From Pseudomonadota bacterium (GTDB lineage Bacteria > Pseudomonadota > Alphaproteobacteria > Acetobacterales > Acetobacteraceae), in NCBI GenBank assembly GCA_021841985.1, contig JAKCCP010000197.1, forward strand, positions 1 to 5,924: 5,924 bases of DNA, given 5' to 3'. Under the pieces are notes generated by a model that was given only the letters and a program-made list of their open reading frames with translations, did not search any database and was not told the DNA's origin. The position numbers and the translations under genes are program-made. Position 1 is the first letter of the stretch. Each line of letters begins with the position of its first letter. This document shows positions 1-5,924 of this stretch, piece after piece.

Positions 1-195
1 GATCTCGCCACTGGCGATCCAACGGAGGCGGCAGCGCGGCTCTATGCCGGGCTCCGCGCGCTCGATGCCGAGGGCGGGCGGCGCCGGCTCGCGCGCATCG
101 CCGCGATGACCGTGCCCGAAACCGGGCTCGGGCGCGCGATCAATGACCGCCTCGCCCGCGCCGCCTTTCGCGAAAACCATCGCCCGGTCGGTTAA
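1..195 (+). CDS. L-threonylcarbamoyladenylate synthase, Sua5/YwlC type (C-terminal end only)
   Basis: The reading frame is open from the first base of the window and ends at TAA (193-195), leaving 64 residues; the start lies upstream of the window. The visible part contains LYAGLRALDAEG, then a short basic stretch, then PETGLGRAINDRLARAA close to the stop. From family knowledge, the pattern 'LRALD...PExGLGxAINDRLxRAA' is typical of the extreme C-terminus of the Sua5 domain. The short YrdC/TsaC form lacks this domain, so this is the long Sua5-type enzyme, usually about 310-340 residues. These enzymes make threonylcarbamoyl-AMP from threonine, bicarbonate and ATP in the cytoplasm, the first step of t6A modification of tRNAs that read ANN codons. 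The catalytic YrdC domain cannot be checked here. The gene runs in the same direction as the downstream operon, but an AT-rich gap separates them and no shared function is evident. Confidence 0.85.
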   Translation, partial: DLATGDPTEAAARLYAGLRALDAEGGRRRLARIAAMTVPETGLGRAINDRLARAAFRENHRPVG

Positions 196-260
196 TTTTT
201 CTCATTTTTTCTTAAAAAAAGCACAATCGCTAAAATTATTCTCGGCAAACCGGGGAAAAT
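191..260 (+). promoter_or_regulatory. AT-rich intergenic region, putative promoter of the secretion operon
   Basis: This stretch is about 30% GC (191-240 about 20%) inside DNA that is otherwise near 70% GC. It starts at the stop codon of the Sua5-type gene. It contains T-runs at 196-200 and 205-210, an A-run at 214-220, and TAAAAT at 231-236, which is one base from the -10 consensus TATAAT. A matching -35 box is weak: TTCTTA at 209-214 lies 16 bases upstream and matches TTGACA at three of six positions. The T-run and A-run flank a small imperfect palindrome centred on TTAA (212-215). The promoter role is inferred from position and composition. Binding of an AT-preferring silencer such as a MucR- or H-NS-type protein is possible but not shown. 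No strong stem followed by a T-run was found, so a terminator for the upstream gene is not claimed. Confidence 0.4.
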
Positions 261-273
261 GTGATAGGTGCCC

Positions 274-277
274 GGAG
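274..277 (+). promoter_or_regulatory. GGAG, possible ribosome binding site for an alternative TTG start
   Basis: GGAG at 274-277 is the clearest Shine-Dalgarno-like sequence ahead of the ABC transporter. It lies nine bases before an in-frame TTG at 287-289, which would add seven residues to the protein begun at ATG 308. It is too far (30 bases) from ATG 308 to serve that codon. The start of the transporter therefore remains open between TTG 287, ATG 308 and later codons. Confidence 0.25.
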
Positions 278-307
278 TGGCGCCGTTTGCCGAAGCATCG
301 CGAACCG

Positions 308-2662
308 ATGCGCCGCGGGTGGGGGTTGGCATTGCAGAACGACGATCATCAGCACGACGATCATCAGCCGGGCGATCACCCTCCCGAGGCCAGCCCGGCA
401 ACCGGCGGCAGCCGGCATTCGCCCGCCGAGGCGCCGCGACCGGGCGTGGACGCGGCCGCCGCTGGCCCGCGGAATGATACTTTGGAGACCTTGCTGCTCG
501 CGGTCATGGCGGCGGCGCGCCATCATGGCGTGGTGCTCGACCGCGACGAACTCCGCTTGCAGCCGGAGGAAAAACCCTCGCCGGCGCAGCTTGCCGTCTG
601 GGCGCGTGGCGCCGGCCTCTGGGCCAAGGCGGCGCGGCTGAGCTGGCGCCAGATCGTCCGCCTCAAGGGCACCGCGCCGGTGGTGATCCTGTTCAATGAC
701 GGCAGCGCCGGGCTCTGGGTCGGCGCCAATGCGACGCGGAACGTCATCTTCCTCCGCGACCCGCGCGCCGGGATCGAGGACGATCCGGCGCCGGTCGATG
801 AATTGCGCCTGACCCGCGTCTGGTCGGGCGAGGTGCTGCTGGTCCGCCCCGAGCGCGGCGGCAACGAGGAAGAGGCGCCGTTCACCCTCGGCTGGATCGC
901 CCGCATCGTGCTGCGCGAGCGGGCCGCGCTCCGCGACATCAGCATCGCCTCGATCGCGCTCAGCCTGCTCACCATCATCCCGCCGCTCCTGGTGATGGCG
1001 GTGATCGACCGGGTGTTGCAGCATCACAGCATGTCCACCCTCACCCTGCTGTCGGTGATCCTCGGCCTCGCGGTGGTCTGGGAGACGGTGCTCGGCTATG
1101 CGCGGCGCGAACTGACGGCGGTGGTCGCGGCGCGGCTCGATGCCCGCCTCAACCTGCACATCTTCAACCGCATGCTCGGCCTGCCGCTCTCCTATTTCGA
1201 GCGCAACCCCGCCGGCCAGACCATCCACCGCCTTTCGCAGATCTGGAAAGTGCGGGATTTCATGACCGGCAAGCTGCTCAGCACCTTCCTCGACGGGTTC
1301 ACCCTGCTGGTTCTGCTGCCGGTGCTGTTTTACATGAGCGCGCCGCTGGCCTGGATGGTGCTCGCCGGCGCCGTCCTGATCGCCATCGTCATCCTGATCT
1401 TCCTGCCCCCGATGCGCCGCGTCATCGCCAAGGTGATCCAGGCGGAGATCGAGAAAAGCACGGTGATGATCGAGAGCGTGCATGGCGTGCGCACGGTGAA
1501 ATCGCTCGCCATCGAGCCGCAGCAGCGCGATCTCTGGGATCTCAAGGTCGCCAACGCGGCGCGCTACCGGCTGGAGGCCGGGCGGCTCGGCAACTGGCCG
1601 AACACCATTGTCACGCCGATCGAGCGCTTCATCGAGCGCGGCGTCTTGCTGGTCGGCGCCTATCTCGTGCTGACCGGCGCCGCCAGCGTCGATCCCGGCG
1701 CGCTGATCGCCTTCATGCTGCTCGGGGTGCGCGTCGCCGCCCCGCTGGTCGGCATGGCGCGGCTGATCGAGGACATGGAGGAGGTGCGGAGTTCGATCGG
1801 CGAGGTCGGGATGGTGCTCAACCAGCCCGGCGAGATGAAAAACGCCGGCGAGGGGTTGCGGCCGCGCTTTTCCGGCGCGGTCAGCTTCGAAAAAGTCGAT
1901 TTCGCCTATCCCGGCTCGAAAATCCGGGCGCTCGAAGGCGTCACCTTCAGCGTGCCGGCCGGCACCATGCTCGGCGTCGTCGGCCGGAGCGGCTCGGGCA
2001 AATCGACCATCACCCGGCTGCTCCAGGGCATCAACCGGGAATACGAGGGCTATGTGAAGATCGACGGCGTCGATCTGCACGAAATCAACCTCTCCTATTT
2101 GCGGCGGAGTTTCGGCGTCGTGATGCAGGATAATTTCCTGTTCCGCGGCACGGTGCGCGAAAACATCATCGCCGGCCGCCCCGGCCTCACCTTGGAGGAC
2201 GCGGTGCGCGCGGCGCGTCTCGCCGGCGCCGAGGAATTCGTCGAGCGCCTGCCGCAGGGCTACGAGACCTTCATCGAGGAGGGGTCGGCCAATCTCTCCG
2301 GCGGCCAGCGCCAGCGCCTCGCCATCGCGCGCGCGCTGATCAATGACCCGCGCATCCTGATCCTCGACGAGGCGACCAGCGCCCTCGATCCCGAGAGCGA
2401 GGCGCTGGTGAACGCCAATCTGCTGCGCATCGCGCGCGGGCGGACGATGGTGATCGTCTCGCACCGGCTGTCGTCGCTCACCGAATGCGACGCCATCCTG
2501 GTCTTGGAGCGCGGCAAGGTGGTCGATCTCGGGCCGCATCGCGAACTCGTCGAGCGCTGCGCCATCTATCGCCAGCTCTGGCTGCAGCAGAACCGCCATC
2601 TCGAGGGCCAGGGCGGCCAGCGCCCGACCTCGATGCCGCCCCAGATCGCGACCGGAGAATAA
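308..2662 (+). CDS. Type I secretion ABC transporter (HlyB/LapB-like) with inactive C39-like peptidase domain
   Basis: Inner-membrane ATPase/permease that would drive one-step protein export with a HlyD adaptor and a TolC-type channel. Counting from ATG 308 (784 residues), about residues 12-25 are His/Asp-rich (DDHQ repeated). Residues 58-180 resemble a C39 peptidase domain but contain no cysteine, so it should not cleave a leader and probably binds substrate, as in HlyB. About six hydrophobic segments follow between 213 and 483. The ATPase domain has Walker A GRSGSGKS (559-566), Q-loop Gln607, signature LSGGQ (663-667), Walker B ILILDE (683-688), D-loop SALD (691-694) and H-loop His719, all intact. 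The frame is open upstream to an ATG at 143, but that start would overlap the Sua5 gene, cross the AT-rich gap and use a TTA codon otherwise absent here, so it was rejected. TTG 287, TTG 332 and GTG 446 remain possible starts. Family assignment is secure; the N-terminus and the substrate are not. Confidence 0.93.
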   Translation: MRRGWGLALQNDDHQHDDHQPGDHPPEASPATGGSRHSPAEAPRPGVDAAAAGPRNDTLETLLLAVMAAARHHGVVLDRDELRLQPEEKPSPAQLAVWARGAGLWAKAARLSWRQIVRLKGTAPVVILFNDGSAGLWVGANATRNVIFLRDPRAGIEDDPAPVDELRLTRVWSGEVLLVRPERGGNEEEAPFTLGWIARIVLRERAALRDISIASIALSLLTIIPPLLVMAVIDRVLQHHSMSTLTLLSVILGLAVVWETVLGYARRELTAVVAARLDARLNLHIFNRMLGLPLSYFERNPAGQTIHRLSQIWKVRDFMTGKLLSTFLDGFTLLVLLPVLFYMSAPLAWMVLAGAVLIAIVILIFLPPMRRVIAKVIQAEIEKSTVMIESVHGVRTVKSLAIEPQQRDLWDLKVANAARYRLEAGRLGNWPNTIVTPIERFIERGVLLVGAYLVLTGAASVDPGALIAFMLLGVRVAAPLVGMARLIEDMEEVRSSIGEVGMVLNQPGEMKNAGEGLRPRFSGAVSFEKVDFAYPGSKIRALEGVTFSVPAGTMLGVVGRSGSGKSTITRLLQGINREYEGYVKIDGVDLHEINLSYLRRSFGVVMQDNFLFRGTVRENIIAGRPGLTLEDAVRAARLAGAEEFVERLPQGYETFIEEGSANLSGGQRQRLAIARALINDPRILILDEATSALDPESEALVNANLLRIARGRTMVIVSHRLSSLTECDAILVLERGKVVDLGPHRELVERCAIYRQLWLQQNRHLEGQGGQRPTSMPPQIATGE
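339..368 (+). repeat. Perfect 15-bp tandem duplication encoding a His/Asp-rich stretch
   Basis: The 15-base unit acgacgatcatcagc occurs at 339-353 and again directly at 354-368. A degenerate third copy, containing gcgatcacc, follows at about 369-383. The unit is five codons long, so in the transporter frame it gives DDHQ-H-DDHQ-P-GDHP. It lies in the variable leader before the C39-like domain, if translation begins at or before position 332. Confidence 0.85.
2654..2658 (+). promoter_or_regulatory. Ribosome binding site of the HlyD-family gene
   Basis: GGAGA lies seven bases before ATG 2666 and inside the last codons of the ABC transporter gene. With only three bases between the transporter stop (2660-2662) and this ATG, the site fixes the start and points to translational coupling. 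Confidence 0.7.
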
Positions 2663-2665
2663 ACG

Positions 2666-4078
2666 ATGGCCCGGAACGCCCTGATCCGCGCGCAAAACCT
2701 GGCCCCGGCGAGCGTCGCGGCGAGTGATGCGGCCTTCGCCGACACCCTGCTCGAATTCCAGTCGCCCTCGGCGGCGGTGCTGGCGACGCGCCCGATCGGC
2801 GCCGCGCGCGGCGTCATCTGGGTGGTTTCGGCAACGGTGATCTCGTTCTTCCTCGCCTCCGGCCTGATCAAGATCGACAAGGTGGTGACGGCGCAGGGCA
2901 AGGTCGCCTCGGAGGCCCGCACCCTGGTCATGCAGCCGCTCGATACCGCCATCGTGCGCGCGATCTCGGTGCATGAGGGGCAATTCGTGCATCAGGGCGA
3001 CATGCTCGCCGAGCTTGACCCGACCTTCGCCGCCGCCGATCTCGGCGCGCTCCGCGAGCAGGTGCGGAGCTATCAGGCGGAGGTCGACCGGCTCGCCGCC
3101 GAGGCCAACGACAAGCCCTACGCGCCGCCGCTCGATAGCGACGCGACCCGGCTGCAAGCGGCGGTGTTCGCCCAGCGCGCGGCGGAAAAGACCTTCAAGC
3201 TCGAAAACTACCAGCAGAAAATCGACGGCCTGGAGACCACCATCGCCCGCAGCCTGGCCGAGGCCAATTACTATCGCCAGCGCCTCGCGGTCGCCGCCGA
3301 TGTCGAGGGCATGCGCCGCGAATTGCAGGATCTCAAGGTCGGCAGCCGCCTCAACTCGCTCGCCGCCGCCGATAACCGCATCGAAATGACGCGCTACCTC
3401 ACGCTCTCGCAGAACAACGCCGAGGCCGCGACGCGCGATCTCCGCGCCATGATCGCCGAGCGCGACGCCTATCTGCAGAACTGGCGGGCCGAGGTGCTGC
3501 AAAACCTCACCGATCAGGGGCGCAAGCTCTCGGATGCCGAGGAGCAGCTCAAGAAGGCGGCGCTGCGCCGCCAGCTCGTCGAACTCCGCGCGCCCGAGGA
3601 CGCGATCGTGCTCACCGTGGCGAAGGTCTCGGTCGGCTCCGTCCTGCAAACCGGCAGCCAGTTCATCACCCTGGTGCCGGCTTCGGCGCCGCTGCTGGTC
3701 GAGGCCAATGCCGCTGGCTCGGATGCCGGGTTCCTGCGCGTCGGCGACCCGGTGGCGGTGAAGTTCGACACTTTCCCCTTCACCCAATATGGCGACGCCG
3801 AGGGGGTGGTGAAGGTGATCAGCCCCGACAGCTTCACCCAGAGCGATCCCGCCAACCCGCTGAGCGATCAGCCGCATGACCCGGTGCCGGGCGGGCGGGT
3901 TTTCTATCGCGTGCGGATCTCGCTCGACCAGATCAAGCTGCATGGCGTGCCGGAGGGGTTCAAGCTGGCGCCGGGCATGCCGGTCACCGCCGATATCAAG
4001 GTCGGCCGGCGCACCATCCTCAATTATCTCCTCGGCCGCGTGCTGCCGGTGGCGTCCGAAGGCATGCGCGAGCCATGA
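2666..4078 (+). CDS. HlyD-family type I secretion periplasmic adaptor (membrane fusion protein)
   Basis: Adaptor that would connect the ABC transporter to an outer-membrane TolC-like channel. The protein has 470 residues, usual for the family. It shows a cytoplasmic N-terminus of about 47 residues and one transmembrane helix (about 48-67). The first half of a lipoyl-like hairpin follows (75-119, including AQGKV and VHEGQFVHQGDMLAELDPT). Next is a long helical coiled-coil region rich in Ala, Glu, Arg and Gln (about 120-300). The second lipoyl half starts at LRAPEDAIVLTV (307-318) and runs to about 337. A beta-barrel segment (about 340-445) and the tail GRRTILNYLLGRVL...EGMREP close the protein; a GxRT-YLL-REP ending is characteristic of type I secretion adaptors. 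The gene begins three bases after the transporter stop with a good ribosome binding site, and the Sel1 gene follows after 15 bases, so all three are probably cotranscribed. Nothing is truncated. The cargo is unknown. Confidence 0.95.
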   Translation: MARNALIRAQNLAPASVAASDAAFADTLLEFQSPSAAVLATRPIGAARGVIWVVSATVISFFLASGLIKIDKVVTAQGKVASEARTLVMQPLDTAIVRAISVHEGQFVHQGDMLAELDPTFAAADLGALREQVRSYQAEVDRLAAEANDKPYAPPLDSDATRLQAAVFAQRAAEKTFKLENYQQKIDGLETTIARSLAEANYYRQRLAVAADVEGMRRELQDLKVGSRLNSLAAADNRIEMTRYLTLSQNNAEAATRDLRAMIAERDAYLQNWRAEVLQNLTDQGRKLSDAEEQLKKAALRRQLVELRAPEDAIVLTVAKVSVGSVLQTGSQFITLVPASAPLLVEANAAGSDAGFLRVGDPVAVKFDTFPFTQYGDAEGVVKVISPDSFTQSDPANPLSDQPHDPVPGGRVFYRVRISLDQIKLHGVPEGFKLAPGMPVTADIKVGRRTILNYLLGRVLPVASEGMREP

Positions 4079-4093
4079 GGCCGTAACCCCTTC

Positions 4094-5875
4094 ATGGCGG
4101 GTTTCCTCACGCGCCTTCTCGGTCTGTGGTCGCCGCGCGCCGGCTTGCGTCTCGCGCTCGAATGGGGCGAAAGCGGGCGCTGGGACCGCGCCTTTCCGCT
4201 GCTCGCCCGCGCCGCCGCCGCCGGGCTCGCGGAAGCGCAATACCGGATCGGACGCTGCTATCTGGAAGCGAGCGGGGTGCCGCCCAGCGCCGCCGAGGCG
4301 GCGCGCTGGCTGAAGGCGGCGGCGGAACAAGGCTTCGTCGAGGCGCAGGCGCTGCTTGCGACCATTTACCTCCGCGGCCTCGGCCCTCAAGACGGCATCG
4401 CCGCCGAGGCGCTGACCCGCCCGCGCGGCGCGCCCCTCGTCGGCGCGCCGGATTTCGCGGCCGCGCGGCTCTGGGCCGAACGCGCCGCCGCTTCCGGCTC
4501 TGCCGATGGCCAGGCGCTGCTCGCCTATATCCTCACCTCCGGTCCGGAAGCGGGCCGCGATCTCACGGCGGCGCGGGAATGGTATCGCCGCGCCGCCGAG
4601 GCCGGCTCGCCGCAGGGGCGGCTCGGCCTCGCCCTCGCTTTGCTGCGCGGGACGCCCGACGCGGCGGCGTTCCGCGAGGCGGCGGTGCAATTGGCGGCGG
4701 CGGCGGCGGCGGGTCTCGCGAGCGCGCAATATCTGCTCGGCGAGATGCATGACCGCGGCGACGGCGTGGCGCGCGATCCGGCCAAGGCGGTCGGCTTCTA
4801 TCGCGCGGCGGCCGAGAAGGGGGTGCGCCCGGCGCAGGCGCGGCTCGGCCTCGCTCTGCTCGAGGGACGGGGCGGCACGAAAAACGTGCAGGAAGGCGAA
4901 TCCTGGCTCCGCCGCGCCGCCCTCGCCGGCGACGCCGAGGCGGCGGCGGTGGTCGGCGATCTCTATGCCCGCGGCGGCGAATTGCCGCCCAATTACGCCG
5001 AGGCGGCGCTGTGGTTCCGCCGCGCCGCCGAGGCCGGCCATCGCACCGCGGCGCGCGCCCTCGGGCTCATGCACCTGACCGGCGCCGGCACCGCCCGCGA
5101 CCCCAAGGAAGCGGCGCGCTGGTTCCGGGTATCGGCCGAGGCGGGGGACACGCAGGCGAAGGCCGAACTCGCCAAGCTCGTGCGCCAGGGCGCGGCCGGG
5201 CCGGAAGAACGCGCGCGCACCCGGGAATGGTTCGAGGAAGCGGCGCTGGCCGGCGATCTGATGGCGGCGTATAATTTCGGCGTCTGCCTCGCCGAGGGCG
5301 TCGGGGTCGAGCGCGATGACCGCCAGGCGGCGCAATGGCTGCGCCGCGCCGCCGACGGCATCGCCAATGCGCAATACTGGTATGGCCGCATGCTCATCGA
5401 GGGCCGCGGCGTCGCGCCCAATCCGGCCGAAGGCAGCGCCTGGATCGCCCGCGCCGCCGAGGCCGGCATGGTCGAGGCGCAGGTGGCGCTGGCCGAGCTT
5501 CTGGTCAGCGGCGGCGGCGGCCGGCAGGATCATCCGGCGGCGCTCGGCTGGTTTCGCCGCGCCGCCGAACACGGCCATGTCGGCGCCATGTTCGCGATCG
5601 GGGCGCTGCTCGGCGGCGGCCATGAGGTGCCGGTGAACCGCGCCGAGGCGGCGCTCTGGTTTCGCCGCGCCGCCGAGCGCGGGCATGGCCACGCGCAGAT
5701 GATGCTCGGCCGCTATCTCGCGCGCGGCCTCGCCGGGCGGCAGGATCCGAAGGAGGCGCGGCAATGGCTGGAGCGCGCGGTCGCGCAGGGGATCACCGAG
5801 GCCACCGGCGATCTCACCCATCTCCCCTCGCCCGAAGACGCGCCGGCGCCGCGCCACGCCGGGCAGAGCGCCTGA
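4094..5875 (+). CDS. Sel1-like repeat protein (14 repeats) linked to type I secretion operon
   Basis: A 593-residue protein made almost wholly of Sel1-like repeats, helical pairs of about 36 residues related to TPRs that form a protein-binding solenoid. Fourteen units can be laid out: residues 45-80, 81-135 (enlarged by about 19), 136-171, 172-207, 208-243, 244-279, 280-315, 316-351, 352-387, 388-422 (one short), 423-458, 459-494, 495-530 and 531-566. Typical signatures are AQYxLG...G.GV..D...A..W.RRAAEAG. A half repeat precedes them (about 22-44), and a 27-residue Pro/Ala-containing tail ends the protein. There is no convincing signal peptide, lipobox or membrane helix, so it is probably cytoplasmic. 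There are no GGxGxD calcium repeats, so it does not look like a classical secreted RTX cargo. The start lies 15 bases after the HlyD stop; GAGG at 4077-4080 is a weak, rather distant ribosome site. Function is unknown; scaffold, substrate-binding factor or regulator of the neighbouring exporter is inference from context. Confidence 0.92.
   Translation: MAGFLTRLLGLWSPRAGLRLALEWGESGRWDRAFPLLARAAAAGLAEAQYRIGRCYLEASGVPPSAAEAARWLKAAAEQGFVEAQALLATIYLRGLGPQDGIAAEALTRPRGAPLVGAPDFAAARLWAERAAASGSADGQALLAYILTSGPEAGRDLTAAREWYRRAAEAGSPQGRLGLALALLRGTPDAAAFREAAVQLAAAAAAGLASAQYLLGEMHDRGDGVARDPAKAVGFYRAAAEKGVRPAQARLGLALLEGRGGTKNVQEGESWLRRAALAGDAEAAAVVGDLYARGGELPPNYAEAALWFRRAAEAGHRTAARALGLMHLTGAGTARDPKEAARWFRVSAEAGDTQAKAELAKLVRQGAAGPEERARTREWFEEAALAGDLMAAYNFGVCLAEGVGVERDDRQAAQWLRRAADGIANAQYWYGRMLIEGRGVAPNPAEGSAWIARAAEAGMVEAQVALAELLVSGGGGRQDHPAALGWFRRAAEHGHVGAMFAIGALLGGGHEVPVNRAEAALWFRRAAERGHGHAQMMLGRYLARGLAGRQDPKEARQWLERAVAQGITEATGDLTHLPSPEDAPAPRHAGQSA
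4226..5791 (+). repeat. Sel1 repeat array in coding DNA, about 108-bp period
   Basis: The 14 Sel1 units form a degenerate 108-bp coding periodicity. Twelve units are exactly 36 codons, the second is 55 codons and the tenth is 35. The best conserved DNA block is 4997-5032 against 5642-5677, encoding AEAALWFRRAAE in units 7 and 13, with two synonymous differences in 36 bases. Unit 12 shares the shorter WFRRAAE. Confidence 0.8.
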
Positions 5876-5890
5876 ACGCGGTGCGGCCGC

Positions 5891-5917
5891 GGGCGCGACG
5901 GGCGCGACGGACGCGAC
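5891..5917. repeat. 9-bp tandem repeat, three copies
   Basis: The unit gggcgcgac occurs at 5891-5899 and 5900-5908, and a third copy with one change (ggacgcgac) at 5909-5917. It follows the Sel1 gene stop by 15 bases. The window ends seven bases later, so it cannot be told whether this is intergenic DNA or part of another reading frame. No terminator hairpin was found in 5876-5924. Confidence 0.7.
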
Positions 5918-5924
5918 GGTCAGC

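Noticed and set aside
175..200. Possible factor-independent terminator after the Sua5-type gene
   Set aside because: AACC (175-178) can pair with GGTT (190-193) ahead of a T-run, but the stem is only four pairs with an 11-base loop. That is too weak to call.
143..307. N-terminal extension of the ABC transporter from ATG 143
   Set aside because: It overlaps the Sua5 coding end, crosses the 20% GC island and contains a TTA codon unlike the rest of the operon. The peptide has no resemblance to the start of this family.
4075..4086. ATG overlapping the HlyD stop (ATGA) as a coupled start
   Set aside because: The frame from ATG 4075 ends at TAA 4084-4086 after three codons, so it cannot be the Sel1 gene start; ATG 4094 is used instead.
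236..5857. A continuous minus-strand open frame of 1873 codons spanning the whole operon
   Set aside because: It lies exactly antisense in codon register to three clear genes that all share one frame, because the two gaps (3 and 15 bases) are multiples of three. A stop would need TTA, CTA or TCA in the sense genes, and none occurs in this GC-biased DNA. Its translation is rich in Arg, Ala, Gly and His with no family features. It is a shadow.
4094..5875. Sel1 protein as the secreted cargo of the exporter
   Set aside because: It lacks calcium-binding nonapeptides and a recognisable C-terminal secretion signal region, and Sel1 repeats fit an intracellular scaffold better. This is not excluded but is unsupported.
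5876..5924. Start of a downstream gene at GTG 5881, or end of a convergent gene on the minus strand
   Set aside because: Only 49 bases remain, there is no clear ribosome binding site, and the Arg/Ala-rich translation is what any GC-rich repeat would give. It cannot be decided from the window.

Overview
The window is about 5.9 kb of very GC-rich DNA with strongly GC-biased codon use. No TTA, CTA or TCA codon occurs in the three complete genes. This fits a high-GC alphaproteobacterium. The style of the secretion genes and of the Sel1-repeat partner suggests Rhodospirillales/Acetobacteraceae, but that is an impression from protein style and not a demonstrated placement.

Layout, all on the plus strand. 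(1) Positions 1-195 hold the last 64 codons of a Sua5/YwlC-type L-threonylcarbamoyladenylate synthase, a housekeeping tRNA-modification enzyme. (2) Positions 196-307 form an intergenic gap whose first part (191-240) is only about 20% GC. It probably carries the promoter of the next operon. (3) Positions 308-2662 encode a type I secretion ABC transporter with a C39-like peptidase domain that lacks the catalytic cysteine, a six-helix membrane domain and a complete ATPase domain. (4) Positions 2666-4078 encode a HlyD-family periplasmic adaptor. (5) Positions 4094-5875 encode a 593-residue protein built almost entirely of 14 Sel1-like repeats. (6) Positions 5876-5924 are a non-coding or unresolved tail with a short 9-bp tandem repeat.

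The last three genes are separated by 3 and 15 bases and are very probably one operon. The ABC transporter and HlyD adaptor form the inner-membrane part of a type I secretion system, which moves an unfolded protein from cytoplasm to outside in one step with a TolC-like outer-membrane channel. Neither the outer-membrane channel nor a recognisable secreted substrate is in the window. The Sel1-repeat protein has no visible signal peptide or membrane segment, so a cytoplasmic scaffold, substrate-binding or regulatory role next to the transporter is a reasonable hypothesis. It is also the least explained part of the window.

No tRNA, rRNA, CRISPR array, insertion sequence or integrase was seen.
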